This document shows, one piece after another, positions 23,031 to 35,450 of a stretch of 64,000 bases of DNA. Origin of the DNA: Drosophila persimilis (taxonomy: Eukaryota; Arthropoda; Insecta; Diptera; Drosophilidae). The notes under the pieces are model-generated. The model did not search any database. It worked only from the letters and a program-made list of their open reading frames with translations, and was not told where the DNA came from. The translations under genes were made by a program, and so were the position numbers. Position 1 is the first letter of the stretch; each line of letters opens with the position of its first letter. The stretch lies in the NCBI RefSeq assembly GCF_003286085.1, contig NW_020825294.1:6262001-6326000 (forward strand), given 5' to 3'.

Positions 23031-23973
23031 AATCGCCAAAAACATAATTCACCCCCAAAATCGCAGTCAATAAGCTCCCACCGTTTCCCACATTTATCGT
23101 CCTACACCCCGGCAGTAAATTAGTGTTTTATTTGTCTTTTCTCATAAACAAAAGTTCACAGTTCCATCAGCAAATGTTTTCATCTTGCACACACACATCA
23201 CTACGCGTCGTCCGCGCACGCACTCGGAGAGTATAACTCATCAGGGCACAAATTACAAAGACAAACGATGAGTGACAACCGCAAGGCTTTTTTGGAAGCG
23301 AAACGGAACGAAACGGTGGGAGGCAGGGAGGCCGGGAGGCTACAGCCTGGCCACCACTTAGCACCCACAATCCACAGCACCCCACGGGTGGGGTGGGGGA
23401 GGGTGGGGAGGTACAGGGCGGTGTTTTTGTTAATTAAACAAATGCCGCAGTGACATGTGCACATCACGAGATGTGATGACTTTGCCGGGGCTTGGGTTCG
23501 GGTCGGGTTTGGGTTTGGGGGGGCTCTGATGGGTTTGGGCCTGTGGTTTAGTGCATCTGCATTCGGTAGGGATGCGACACACACACAGAGACAGAGGCAG
23601 AGACAGAGAGAGACAGAGAATTCCGCTTGACAATAGCGCACACAAATAACGGGGGAAACGACGACAGCTCCAGCGACGACGACGACGACGACGACGATGG
23701 CTCCGCATGCAATTTAATTTATTTCAATTGCAACAGAATTATTACGACAGACGACAAAGTGCCGTCGCAGAGCAATTTGCCCAGCTTCCCTGACTATCCT
23801 CAATAAATTTTCCCTACCCCCTACCCCCTTTCTCTTTTTTTTTTTTTTTTTTAGGGAATTGTTAATAAACAAATTCAGGCGCGAAAGAAAGTAAAAGCAG
23901 TAAGCGTCAGTTTCAATTAAACAGACGCGTGGCATCCCGCGTGGCACATTCCAGGGTGGATAATGACCGCAGA
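23031..23973. other. Non-coding stretch with a G-quadruplex-type motif
   Basis: Unique sequence. At about 23,494-23,527 GGG runs are separated by short TTC, TC and TTT spacers, giving a strong intramolecular G-quadruplex pattern on the plus strand. A GAC repeat lies at about 23,674-23,697. No exon evidence. Confidence 0.55.
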
Positions 23974-24034
23974 GGGGCGGGAGAGGGGCAGGAGAGGGGC
24001 GGGAGAGGGGCAGGAGAGGGGCAGAAGAGGGGCG
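23974..24034. repeat. 11-bp GAGAGGGGCGG minisatellite
   Basis: About five copies of an 11-bp unit (GAGAGGGGCGG and GAGAGGGGCAG). The array is G-rich on the plus strand. Confidence 0.8.
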
Positions 24035-24562
24035 GCAGCACTCTTAGAGGGTGGTCCGAAACGAAGGCAGAGGAGACTGGGGGTTAGGGCCCCCAAAACT
24101 ATGAGGCACAGGGGGCAAAAACCAAAGATATTTCCTGTGAAAACTAAGGAATGGATCCCCCCCCCCCCCAAACCAAGTTCCCAGGTCGCATTGGACTATT
24201 GTGCATCCCAAAAGAAGCACTGTACCCCTTTTGCACTGTATTTCCCCCCCCCCTTGCGCCATGCTCTCCTCTGCCCCTGCACCATGGGTGGCATAAAAGC
24301 ATTCAATTTCGCTTGCTGTTTGTGGCTTGGCCAGTTTCAAGTGTAAATTAATTTATGAGGCACGCCATGAGCCCGGCGCCTGGCTGCGGTCAGTGTTGCC
24401 TCCCCCCCGCCTCCCCGCCTCCCCGCCTGGCAAATGTCAGGCAGAGTGTGAAATTTCATATTTGAATATTCGCCAAAAACGTTGACAAATGAAGTCTGCA
24501 TAATTGGTTAGCATTTGGTTAGATAGAGAGAGACACACAAATAAACTGCGACTGGCACTCAC
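24035..24562. other. Start of the intron after the signal-peptide exon
   Basis: Non-coding sequence directly downstream (minus strand) of the signal-peptide exon. It includes a 13-nt C run at about 24,157-24,169. The intron begins at 24,562 with GTGAGTGCC and its acceptor is not in the window, so it is at least 24.5 kb long. Confidence 0.6.
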
Positions 24563-24617
24563 CTATCAATGAGCCGATGATGAACAGAGCGGCCAGCAAA
24601 TTGTGTTGGCCGAACAT
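24563..24617 (-). CDS. First coding exon of a secreted or membrane protein (partial)
   Basis: This exon starts translation and encodes a signal peptide: MFGQHNLLAALFIIGSLI, then the first base of a split codon (phase 1). The whole exon is 24,655-24,563 on the minus strand. Its acceptor is excellent, a pyrimidine tract ending TTCCTTTCCAG, and its donor is AG followed by GTGAGT. The 38 bases before the ATG are 5' UTR, and the ATCAAAATG context matches the fly start consensus. The peptide has a short polar start and a 12-residue hydrophobic core, as in secreted or type I membrane proteins. A phase-1 intron right after the signal peptide is common in fly immunoglobulin-superfamily and other extracellular-domain genes, but the family is not shown here. 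The rest of the protein must lie left of the window. No other exon of it was found in 24.5 kb. Confidence 0.75.
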
Positions 24618-26284
24618 TTTGATTGCCGCCGGTGGCCTCCTTCTCCAATGGTTATCTGGAAAGGAAGAAGGAAAAAACAACAATTGGTAAATGAAACGTT
24701 GGTAGAATGGGGATGGCACGCCTCTGAGTCAGAAGTAATTTGTTTGCTTGTTTGGTTGAGCATAACAGAGACATTTCCAGGGTGTGCTTTGGGGTCTGCT
24801 TTTTGGGGGGGTGCGGCCGAAGCACAACAAGTGTGGGGGCGGGGGGAGAGCCACCTGTGATCTGTTACCTGTTACCCATCACCAATTCGTTGTCATCATT
24901 CAAATGTCATTTTGTGGGTGCGGGGAAGCCCCCGGCTTGGGTTCCACAAACTGCTGTTTGACATGGCACCTGACGCTAATCAAAACTACACATGAGCATG
25001 CATTTTGGTCCCCTCCCCCCCTTTACTACCCCCCTCCCCCCCTGTAATCGTTCCCTCCCCCTGGGCCGCAATTAAGCTCGAATTGAAAGTTTTGTTTTTG
25101 TGTCTGTGCCAACGAAAATGTTCATTAGTCCCCCCCAGCCGCACCACCCCACTCCCCCAAGGCTCGATTGGACCCCTCAACCAATCGTTCAATGATTGTC
25201 ATCGTAGGTGTGACTAATTGTTGGTCATTTATCTTCTTTGCTTTCTGTTTTTTTTTCCGTTCTGCTCTTTGGGCGGTGGCGGAGGTTTCCATGGAAATCA
25301 TGAATAATTTACGTTCTAAATGGCAGGACTGGGGATAGGCCTTATGTGTCTCTAATTGATGGATAATTGAAGGTCTGGGCACAGAGTTGATCAATTGACT
25401 GAAGATGAGCAGCAGATGATGAATGGAAACAGGGATTGGGGGAGGGAAGAGCGAATAGGGTCGAAGGAGGAGAATGAGGAAACTTTATAGCAATTTTCGG
25501 GACGGCGACCAGCATGCAGCTGATATCCGATTACCATTTGGAGCGAACCCCCTCCCCCCCTTGAAACTTTCATTCTAGCCATATTTCCACATCACATGTG
25601 AATGTGGGCCAATGGAATGCTTTGATTGACAAAAGAAAAGACACAGAGCCATGCGCCTCCACCTCCTACGCCTCCTCCTCCTCCTCCTGGTGGAAGAAGC
25701 GCCTCCCCCCAGGAATGATTGTCAAAAAGTGTTTGCATGCTATCTGCCGATCTGACAGATGTAAAACTTCAACTCCCACACTATGCACCCCCCTCCCCCC
25801 TCCCCCCCTAATGTGACTGGATATGTATCCGTAATTTCCGTCCGTGTGTTTTTGTCTTTGTATCAACAAGGACTCACTGCCATAGGCAACAGCCATTGCC
25901 TGCTCTCCTGCCGCCTATCCGGCTGTACGCCTGCCCCCCCGCCCACATTGTTGTTGTCCTGCTTTCCCCCCTCGACAGGTGCACGGAGTCCTCACATCGT
26001 CACACACGTCTCATTTTCCTGTATTTTCGTTTCGTTGCCTCGTTTTCTCGTTTTCTCTTCTTTTTTTTTTTCGTTGGCAGCAAACTAATTTCAAAGCAAA
26101 TGCGATACAGTCACAAGTGACTGAGACGACGACGACGACTCCCCAGCCTGTTGTTGGGTTTCCTTTTGGGGCGGGGAGGGGAGGAGGGGATTGGTCTCGT
26201 GTGTCAGCCTGTCAGCGATACCCTCTCACTGAGGGCGAGAGTCCTAAATAACTTGAGCCAGGTGAGAAAAATACTCGTATATGT

Positions 26285-26305
26285 GGGGGGGGGGGGGGGG
26301 GGGGG
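26285..26305. repeat. Poly(G) tract, 21 nt
   Basis: An uninterrupted G run on the plus strand inside the proposed first intron. Confidence 0.9.
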
Positions 26306-27269
26306 ATTGAGGTCAGAGGGAGACTTTAATCAAACCAATTAGAGGGGGGACTTAAAGGGTATTCGAACCACAGGATCTCCCTTTGAAGGGCACTCCCCAA
26401 TTCGTTGTATCCTCGGAGCCACGATCCTTGGCCTGGCTCGCATGTTTTGGCAGCTTCATTTGCATAATTCCATCGTTAAGTGGCGGAAAAGTGTAATCGA
26501 ATGAATGACTCACACCATCTCTGGGGAATGCCCCGCCCCCCACCCTGGACTCCAATTAAAAGTAAAATTTATTGAAAAATGAATTGAAAGTTTTAGCACA
26601 ATGAGAAAATCATATGACACTCGTGCTGTCCTTCAGTTTTGGGGTCTCTTTTTTTTTTTTGACAAATGGACAAAAGACAAAAGGGCAGCCCCACAAGTGC
26701 CATTGGGGGCGGACAGGACAGGCTTTCAAATAATGGAAATTCAAAGAACTTGTACTTTTTTGGTCATGTGGTCGCTCTCTCTCTCCCTGTCTCTCTCTTT
26801 GGAAATGTGTGAAAATCCTGGGGAAAATGAAATGTTGCCAAGGACAAAAGCATATCCTCCTGCCCCTCCACAGCCCCTGACCAACGTATGGCTATGGAAA
26901 ATTGAAAAGTTATCAATTACAGCTCCCTTTTGAGTGATTGACTTTCCCCCCCCCACCCAGCTCTCTTCTGAATGATGAACGTCTAGCATATGCCAAAAAA
27001 AAAGAAAAAGAAAAAGAAAGAAATGTTTTGTTCTTTGTGGCTCGACCCCTCCTCCTCCTCCCCCCAGCATTTTCCGTGCTTCTTCCCAGCTCAGGTTACA
27101 ATTTCATGGCCCGCAGCGTATTGAGGTAATTGAATTTTGGTTTTTGGCCAGGCAGCTGCCCGATGGGGGCACGTGGGGGGGGCAGCATAAAAATGTTCAA
27201 ATTACAAGTGCGAAAATTCGCAAAATTATTCAGCAGGTAACATAAATCACCCGAAAGTCTCCAGTTGTG

Positions 27270-27273
27270 GAGG

Positions 27274-27305
<32 letters not shown>

Positions 27306-27307
27306 AA
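27270..27307. repeat. (GA)n microsatellite
   Basis: GAGAGAGAGAGAGAGA with two AAAG interruptions. Such runs can bind GAGA factor, but no promoter is evident nearby. Confidence 0.8.
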
Positions 27308-27599
27308 GTGATGGGTGATGGTGCCAGGGATATCAGGATCAGGGTCGTAGTTCGATGGATAGCAAGTTTGCTTTAAAATAGTTGAAGGAACGAATGAACG
27401 ATAAAAACTCCTGATTTTATTCAGAAATTACATTCTTTGGCCGCCAGAAATCTACATTTGTGCAGGGGAACTTTTATCTTTTAAGAAAAAAGTAAAAGTC
27501 TAATGAGAGGCACATGGAAGGCTTTTTTCTGCATTCAGATATTTAATAAAATATTTTTAATTATTATGCATACATATTTATTAATATTTTTAAAATATA

Positions 27600-28385
27600 T
27601 TCAGAGCAGGAAATTTTTATTTATCTAACTTTATTTATTTAATAGTTTTTATTCTCCACAAATATACGAAATTATACAAAGTTTTAATGACTTATAAATT
27701 ATAAATGAATTTTAAAAAATATTTAAATAAAATAATAATAATATACATAAATTTTAAATAATTTTAAAATATATTCAGAAGATATTTTTCCACAGCAGGA
27801 GAATTATATTATCACTTAATTTAATTTATTTCATACTTTTTGTCCTCTACGATTTTCCAAATTTACAATTTAACATAATTAATTTAATTTAAAAAAAATC
27901 CAAAATCAGGAAAAGTATATTTTTATTTAATATAATTTATTTCATGCTTTTTATCCTCTAAAAATCTACGAAATTTTTTTAAAGTTTAAATAAATAAAAT
28001 GAAAATAAATTTTAAAAAGAACATAAAATCAGGAATATTATATTCTTATGTAACTTAAATGTTTTTAACGTTAACAAACCTACAAAATATTAAAAGTTAA
28101 AAAATTTAATTAAAATCCATTTAAAAACCAATTCGAAAGCACGACAATTATATTATTATTAACTTTAATTTATTTCATGCTTTTTATCCTTCACGAATCT
28201 AGGAAATTTAAAAGTTAAATAATTTAACTAAAATTAAATTTAAAAAAATTGAAAAGCAGGAAAATGATATTATTATTCAGTTTAATTTCATTTGATGCTT
28301 TTTATGACTTACAAATCTACGAAATTTCAAAAGTTCAAATAATTAAATTAAACAAAAATTCAAGTAAATTCAAAATACATTGAAT
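27600..28385. repeat. Degenerate AT-rich tandem repeat, about 115-bp unit, six copies
   Basis: The word TTTAATTTATTTCATGCTTT followed by TTATCCTCTACAAATCTACGAAATT recurs near 27,644, 27,836, 27,947, 28,061, 28,180 and 28,299. After the first interval of 192 bp the spacing is regular (111, 114, 119, 119). Between anchors lie AAATTTAAAAAAAT and CAAAATCAGGAAAATTATATTATT. No coding capacity. Confidence 0.8.
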
Positions 28386-31130
28386 ATCCGCTCAGACCAT
28401 CTCGTAATGCAATTGCCTTGCTGAATCATAGAATATGTAGATTTTTTCTTAAAATTTTCCACCCATAAATATGTTTTTAGTGTCAATTGTAATTCAATAG
28501 CCTTAAATCTGTTTCTATTGCCCACTAAATCAAACTAAAACAATCAAAAATAATGCACTCCCCCTCGCATGAAAAGCCCCTGCCCCTGCCCCTGCCCCTG
28601 TCCAAATGATGATGATGATGGCCAACGAATATTCATGAATATTAACCCAATGGCCGCACTAATTCGATTCGAGCACACAGAAGCACTTGACTTGATTGAA
28701 GGCAGATCAAGTTGCCGCAAATAAAAATGTTGAAAAATAACCAAAACTAAAATGATGATGATGGGAATTAATTAATAACTCGAATTGAATAAATAACACA
28801 CAAAAAAAAAATAGATGTATAGCCGAGCACTGCCTGGAAATTCCATTGCAATGAGAAATTCTTTTTTTATAGAATTTATTGGTGGATGTGGGAGGGGGGG
28901 GATCTGGGGACAGCGGATCTCGCCCACTTGTGGCGTTGCCAAATCGATTTCAAAACTCCATAAACAAAACGGAGGCGGGCCTCTATACACCATTTGAGAA
29001 ATCTCAAGCCATCCAATAAACCGAAAACAAGAACAAGAACGAGGAAAATTTATAAACAACAAAAACGAAGCATTTTGTTGGCTTTAATTTGTTTATTTTG
29101 TGCTAAAGAGCAACACGCATCGAGTGCCATAAAAAATCAACAGGCAGCAGGCAGCAGGCAGCAGGCCCCCGAAAAAACAATGGGGAGATGGGGTTGGGGG
29201 GGTCAGGGGGGGGGGGGGGGTCCGAGGGAAACTTACAAAATTTATAAACTGTGCAAACTCTGGCCGAGGGCAGCAATACGAGTGCGATTAAGAGTGAAAG
29301 CAGCACCCAGCAAAGAACGCCATAAAAAAAGGCAAAGAGATGGCAGAGAGAGGGCAGGGAGAGGGCAGGGAGAGGGGGAATACAATATTTATGCAAACGT
29401 CAATTGGCCTGCAATTGAATTGAGCCATGAGGCATGGGGCATGAGGCACGTACTTCTGTTTGTGCACCCTACAGATGGGGGGTACGTTGGCTGCGCTGCT
29501 GGGCAGGGGACTTGTCTCTAGGCGAGATATATCTTTGGGTAAAGCCTATGAAAGGCCTCCTATGAAAAGCCATAAAATGCTTCTTTTAAACCAGCAATTT
29601 TTAAGGATATCGCCGCAGCAAATACCGGAAGAAAATTAGGAAAGTCTGAGGGTTTTAATAGGCAAAAATTTCACAGATTTTGGGGGTATTTTTCGAACTC
29701 GAAGTATGGGGATGTGATCTAGTTATCCCACAGCCTACAATGTACAGAATCTCTGTTGAACAGTGTAATATTTCGGTAAAAATCTCAGAAAAAATCTGGG
29801 ATTCAGCAGCTCCAGTTTTCCGAGTGATTTGGCCACAAGTTGCCCAAATTTCGTTTAGTTTCGAAGCAATCCTAGGGAAAACCTCAACCAATTCCAATCG
29901 CTGCTCAGCGTAGAGCAGCCCAGGGATATATTGAAGGTATACCAGGCTGCCTGTCCACCATTCTTTGATCAGAACTCATCAAGGGCAGTATCTGAAGGAC
30001 CTTTCATTTAACTAATTTCATATTCCTACTCATTCAATTATTCAAAGCTGTGGCATGGAGAGCATTTGTCATTCGTTCGTATCCATCATCTGTGAATTTT
30101 CATTTGTATTTTTTATTAGGAACCCATACACTTTTCCCCCCCCTTACCGTCGCTTGTTTCACGTTCTATCCCACCCAAATTGATATACAAGTCAGACGAC
30201 GTGACGTATGAGTGATGATGCGTGTGCCCCATCTCTGCCTCGTCCTCGTCCCCGTCCCCATCCCCGGCCAGGGCCCTGTGTAAACATTCGATTCCGATGG
30301 TGGCCCGGCAGCATATGATTGCCATATTCGATATAGCGCCAGTAGCTCTATAAGGCCAAAAAGAGTTTGATGGAAAATTAGGTTGCAGCGACGCCGGCGC
30401 CAATTCCGTTTGAGAGAGAGCTGCTCGGGCTTGTTTATGCCACTTGAGGATGTTTGAGGCACCGCCACCGGCCACCCCGTTCCCCCTGAAACCCTCGTAA
30501 TGTGCAACATTTGATTGACTGATTGACTGAGTGACTGAGCTGAGCGAACGAGTGAATGATGATTGTCTGCTGCACATGTGCCCATGCCCCTGCCCCTGCC
30601 CAGGCCTCTGTATCTCTATTGATTTGCATCTATTGGATTGCCCATTTCCATAATTTATTTGATTGATATGCCATATACCCCGCCATCGATATATATATTT
30701 ATGTTTATCCACTCGTGTGTATTGCGCATTTTTATAAATTATTTGCCATGGCTTCTCGGCATTTATTTGCCGCTAATTTGACTGTCAATCAATCGTTAGC
30801 TGCCCCAGAAAAGTACATGCCCACAGTACATACAATCAGTATATATCCACCCTCCATTTGTGTTTTTTTTTTCGCCCTGATTTTTGGCTATAAATTCCTA
30901 TATTTGCACTTGTATCACTTTGTTCAAAAAAAATACCATCAATATTCACGTTTTTTGTGCATACAAAATGTATTTTAAATTTCAAGTTCCGTTGGATAAA
31001 TATTATTGTTGTGCATTTGAAATGTTTCAATGGCAGCAAAAGTGTGAACAATTGTGCCCCAGAGTGGTTTTCAATTACTTATTTAGGATGGCGCCTTTTT
31101 TTTTCATCGGCACAGATCTATAGGCTTTCG
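28386..31130. other. Non-coding stretch within the proposed intron
   Basis: Includes CCCCTGCCCCTGCCCCTGCC at about 28,577, CAGGCAGCAGGCAGCAGG at about 29,142, a 15-nt G run at 29,206-29,220 and a moderately GC-rich segment at 30,150-30,620 of the kind often conserved in fly introns. No convincing exon was found. Confidence 0.55.
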
Positions 31131-31560
31131 ATTACATATTGAAGATGTTAATTTTTTTCAGGGATTTTTTTTTTTTGTATACAAAGGTAATGTTTATTTT
31201 AGGAATTCTTTTCGATATTTGAAACTTTTCTGCTGTTGGCAAAAATTAGCCAGCCATTGAATATTTAACATTTTGCTGGTCATTGGCGTTGGGAAAATAT
31301 TTAAATTAAACTCTTAACATCTATCAAAATCAATAAGATCAAAAAATCAAAAAATCAAAAATCACAAATATATTTTATAAATTTATCAAATTTCCGTAGT
31401 GCTAAAATATTCTTTTGATTTTCCTTAAAACACAAATAACTGCCAGCCATGCAATATATATATATAAATATGCCATTTAAATATATTTTCATTAAGTCAA
31501 TTTCAATCAAACTTTGTCCATGAATTTTTCATAGAAATTTTTGAATTTTTCAACAACAAA
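31131..31560. other. AT-rich island
   Basis: A/T-rich sequence with AAAAAATCAAAAAATCAAAA and (TA)n patches. No coding potential. Confidence 0.6.
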
Positions 31561-31974
31561 AAGCTGCACAAAATCTCCTTGGAGAGCAGAGAGGCTCAAA
31601 TTAATTGCCACAGAGAGCCGGGAGCAGGCAGGTTGCTTGAGAGGCGACAAAGGTTTTATTTAACTTGGCCCAAACCAAAGCCAATTGGGAATTTCCAAAA
31701 ACACACACAAAAAAAAGGAGACAAGAACAAAGGGATACCCAGTACTCAGTGGCGGGGCTTCAGGGGATATATGGATATGAGAAATTGTCTTCAAAAATGC
31801 ACCTCATTATCGATGGAAATATTATTGAATATCTAATAATTTTAACCACTTTTGCTGCCAAAATATATTCAATGGAATGAAAGCGGTATAGAAATGAAAT
31901 ATTACCGTGTAAAATATTTGTATCCATCCTCAGCGTCATCATCATTTATTCATGACAATTTTTGCTTCTTGCAG

Positions 31975-32024
31975 ATGCAGCATCGGAAATGAAATCGAGT
32001 CCCAACTACGACGAAAGCTCTCAG
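31975..32024 (+). CDS. Putative internal exon A of a plus-strand gene (50 bp)
   Basis: A good acceptor (ATTTTTGCTTCTTGCAG) is followed by 50 bp with coding-like codons (CCC AAC TAC GAC GAA AGC TCT CAG) and a moderate donor CAG|GTTAAG. Read from phase 1 it encodes DAASEMKSSPNYDESSQ, the first residue split with a missing upstream exon. The exon ends in phase 0. It lies inside the proposed first intron of the minus-strand gene, on the opposite strand. Its phase agrees with exon C at 38,625. No family is recognised and the upstream exon was not found. It may be a chance acceptor-donor pair. Confidence 0.35.
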
Positions 32025-34754
32025 GTTAAGTTTTCAAACAAATGAAAAACCTCCTCTCATCGATAATGCACACAAAAAATGGGCCAGAACCAGGGCCAGA
32101 ACCAGGGCCAGAAGCAGGGCCAAAACCAGAACCAGTTACCAGGAAATATGAAACAATTTCCAAACCGTAAGTGAATGAGGAATTTATATTTTTTGGCAAA
32201 GAATAGCCATGAAATAATGGCTGGGGTGAATAATGAAAATATTCTACAACTTTGCATAGAGAAAGGGGTGGGTGCCGGGAAACAGGTCAAAGGTTGAGGC
32301 TGGAGCTGTGTCAATGAGTAAACCACAAAATGTCAGTGACAGATACCTCTGGGCGATTCCTTTTCTTTTTTTTTGTGGGGGGGAAAGACTCGTTTTTCCC
32401 ATTTCGGACAAATAAAATCAATCAATTTTTGGTCTGGCAAGTGGCAGGCAGCAGTCTAAGTGCTGGGGCGACACAGAAATCTATTTGCTAAGGTGTTGAC
32501 TCAAAAAAAGGAAGTGTTTTTCGGGGCAGAAGGGAGAAGGAATGTGAATGGAATGTAGACTTTAACGATACCCTTTAGGGGGCGGTTCGAAACTAGAAAC
32601 TGAAGAAGGAATTGCCTTCCCCCGAGGAGGATCTCTCGGAATAAGCAGAGCATGAAAAACTCCCTCTCCCCAGACCCAGACGAGACTCCTTAATAAGTCA
32701 TCGACAGAGCAGAGACCCACTTTCCAGCTCGATTCTGTAATTAATAGAATCAACTGGAGATGAGAAACCCTCGGCAATGCTCAAGTGCTGAATGATTTAG
32801 CAGCAACTCTGCCCACCCCCCGCCCTCCCCCCGAGTTGAGTTTTCATTAACCAAAAAAAAAGGAGAAGAAGAAGGAAAACCGCAATGGGAAAACAGACAA
32901 TTTCCAGCGGTTGGGGGTGGGGGGGGGGGGGGGGGACATGTAATGCCATGAAAATAAAAATCAATCAACACGTTCGCTTAATAGACCCAAGCAGCCCTCC
33001 CCTCCCCTTCCCACTCATCAGATGTAAATGTGTATCTGCAAGATACATCTTCGAGTGGCTCCAAGTATACATTTGTATCTGAGTATCGACTCAAGTATTG
33101 CACAAAGACAAATTGCTTTTGTCTCTAATTTTAACACGACTTGACGCGGTCTTCTTCTCATTTCGGTTTCATTTTCATTTTCATTTTGGTTATTGTTGCT
33201 TTTGTTGCCTTTAATTTGTTTTTGTTTTTTTTTTTTGCCGTGGGAGTGAAAAAATATTCACACGGTTAAGGGTTTTTTTTTTGTCTTTTCTTTTGTTGTT
33301 TCTTTTGGAATTGATTGGCGCACGTTTTGCGCGTGGCTAAGCAAAAAAATAAAAAAAAACAAAGACCTAACAGAATAAAGAAAAAGTTAACTAAAGTTTG
33401 CCCAAGAAAAAGTACAAAAAAGTACCAAAATTTTATGACCCGTCTGTCGAAAGGGCCACAAAGAAATGCATTCCCAAATTTTCACATTTACATTTTTTGT
33501 GTTTGTTTTTCACTGACTCTGAAAGAGTCTGGTCTGGTCTGGTTTATCCTTCTTTAAATGGATACTCTTTAAGGGAGGGTACTAGGACTTTTGGCAGAGG
33601 TTTTTTTTTTGTGAAGAGGAGGAACTTTCCACGGGACAAAAATTAGGTTGTAGGGCCTGTAAGAGTAGATCACTTCCTCATAGATAGATTTTTTAAAATA
33701 CGCCCAAAATGTTTTATAAAAATTCAAAAACTGCCATTTGGCGACTCTCCGCACTTTCATATTTTTTACTCGGCTTAGGCGTCGCCTATAACCAAAACAA
33801 TTAATGGATTAAAATGAGAATTAGACCACCTTTAACACAGTTTTTTGTTCATGTCGATAGAGTGGATATATCTGAAGATATGGCCACCCAAAGTTGAATT
33901 TTCTTTACCTTTGGCATATTTTTAAAATATTTTTTGCCATGGTATGATTATATTTTTAAAAGTTAAATTGTTATTGGCATTAATTTGGAATAAAATAAGT
34001 ACAAAATGACAGCCGCTCTGCTTTCACAAGACATTTCTGTCAGCTCCTAAAGATACTTGTTTCTCTGAACTCAAAACCGTACAAATATTTGACTACTAAA
34101 CACATTACACCCTTCAAAACCGTATGATTATTGCATATTCCTCCCTTAAATATTTTTATATATATTAAAAACTCGACCCGCTAGAGTATCACCATCTTCG
34201 ACTGTATCTTATCTTTCGGTTTTGCTGGTTCACTTTGGTTCAATCTTTATTGAATGACTGTGTGCGGCGTCTCCGAATGGCTGTTGCTTGTTCCTGTTGT
34301 TGTTTCTGTTGGGTCTGCCTGGAACAGCACTTTGTGGGTGCTTAAAACAGCTGACAGGCCCCACTGACAGATTGATGAATGTTGATGCTCCCCTGCCCCC
34401 CATCTCAACGCAGCCTCTCTCTCCCTTTCTCTGACTGCTGACTGCCAGCTGCCTGTTGTTTTTTTTTTGTTTTTTTCTCACATATTGTGAATCTTTTCCA
34501 CACTTTTAATGAAAATATTTTTTCGGGAGTGAAAACGTGCTATTTTCATTTGACTTTGCGGCCTGTCTGTAGATTTATGGCTGTCTTGGCTGTCTGGCAA
34601 GGGCTGGGGGTTGGGGGCTAGCCAGGTTAATTTTTATTGGAGGCTAATAGGGCACACGGCTCTCAGGCCCACTCGCGGAGTGCCGTGCCTCATTGGGATC
34701 AATTTGGTTTTTGTTTTTCTTTTTCCTTTGGTTTGGTTCCATTTCCATTTGCAG
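32025..34754. other. Non-coding stretch
   Basis: Contains repeated CAGGGCCAGAACCAGGGCC at about 32,093-32,130, a 17-nt G run at 32,919-32,935, and T and A runs at 33,220-33,360. No additional exon was supported. Confidence 0.5.
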
Positions 34755-34846
34755 CAGACAAGTCAAGGGCTTTTCATTTTACAAATTTGGATTTGTTTCT
34801 TGGGCAAAAAGGTCAAGCTGTCTTAGGAGAGCTTTCCTGTACAGCT
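34755..34846 (+). other. Exon-like segment (acceptor plus strong donor), probably a pseudo-exon
   Basis: TTCCATTTCCATTTGCAG precedes 92 bp ending at GCT|GTAAGT, and one frame is open throughout, containing FLGQKGQAVLGELSCTA. Codon use is AT-rich in third positions, and its phase does not fit with exon A at 31,975. I list it because both splice signals are strong. Without RNA support it may be a pseudo-exon. Confidence 0.25.
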
Positions 34847-35039
34847 GTAAGTACAGCAGAAGAACCGACAGTTATCAACAGAGTACTACACACGTAAGGG
34901 GATTAAGAATGGCTTTTCAGGTGTGAATGGAGTGGGATTAGATGGCAACTATTGAGGGGAAGCTGCCATGAAGATGAGGAGAAGTTGCCCTGCAGATGAG
35001 GGGAAACTCACCTAAAGACGAGGTGTAAGGAGAGCGGGG

Positions 35040-35450
35040 ACTTCTTTTCTTTTATTTATTTAGCAAGCGAATATTTCTGTGAGATTTTTTAGTAACATTT
35101 TTCATAATTATTTTATTTATTTATTTTTAAGCGCTGAATAGAGCATGCAAAAAAATAAATATAAATAAATAAAAATAAATAAATTAATAAATAAACGTTA
35201 AAAATATTACTACGAAATTTCACAGAAATATTATATTATATGTAATATAAAATATAAAATTATTATATATTATTATTATAAAATATTATAAAAATAAATA
35301 TAATATTTCGAACATTTCCAATCAAATATTTGTGGTCAAAAATCAAAAACAAAATTTCCTTGTGGGGCAAAAACTAAGCCAAATAGTCAATCATTCTTTA
35401 TTTTTTCCCACCAAAATCCCTTCTTAATCCATAATTAATCTATAGAAAAA
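35040..35450. other. AT-rich island
   Basis: AAATAAATAAATA and TATATTATTATTATAAA sequence. No coding potential. Confidence 0.6.

Noticed and set aside
29680..29913. 77-codon plus-strand frame with balanced composition
   Set aside because: No start context, no splice sites and no family; codon bias is weak.
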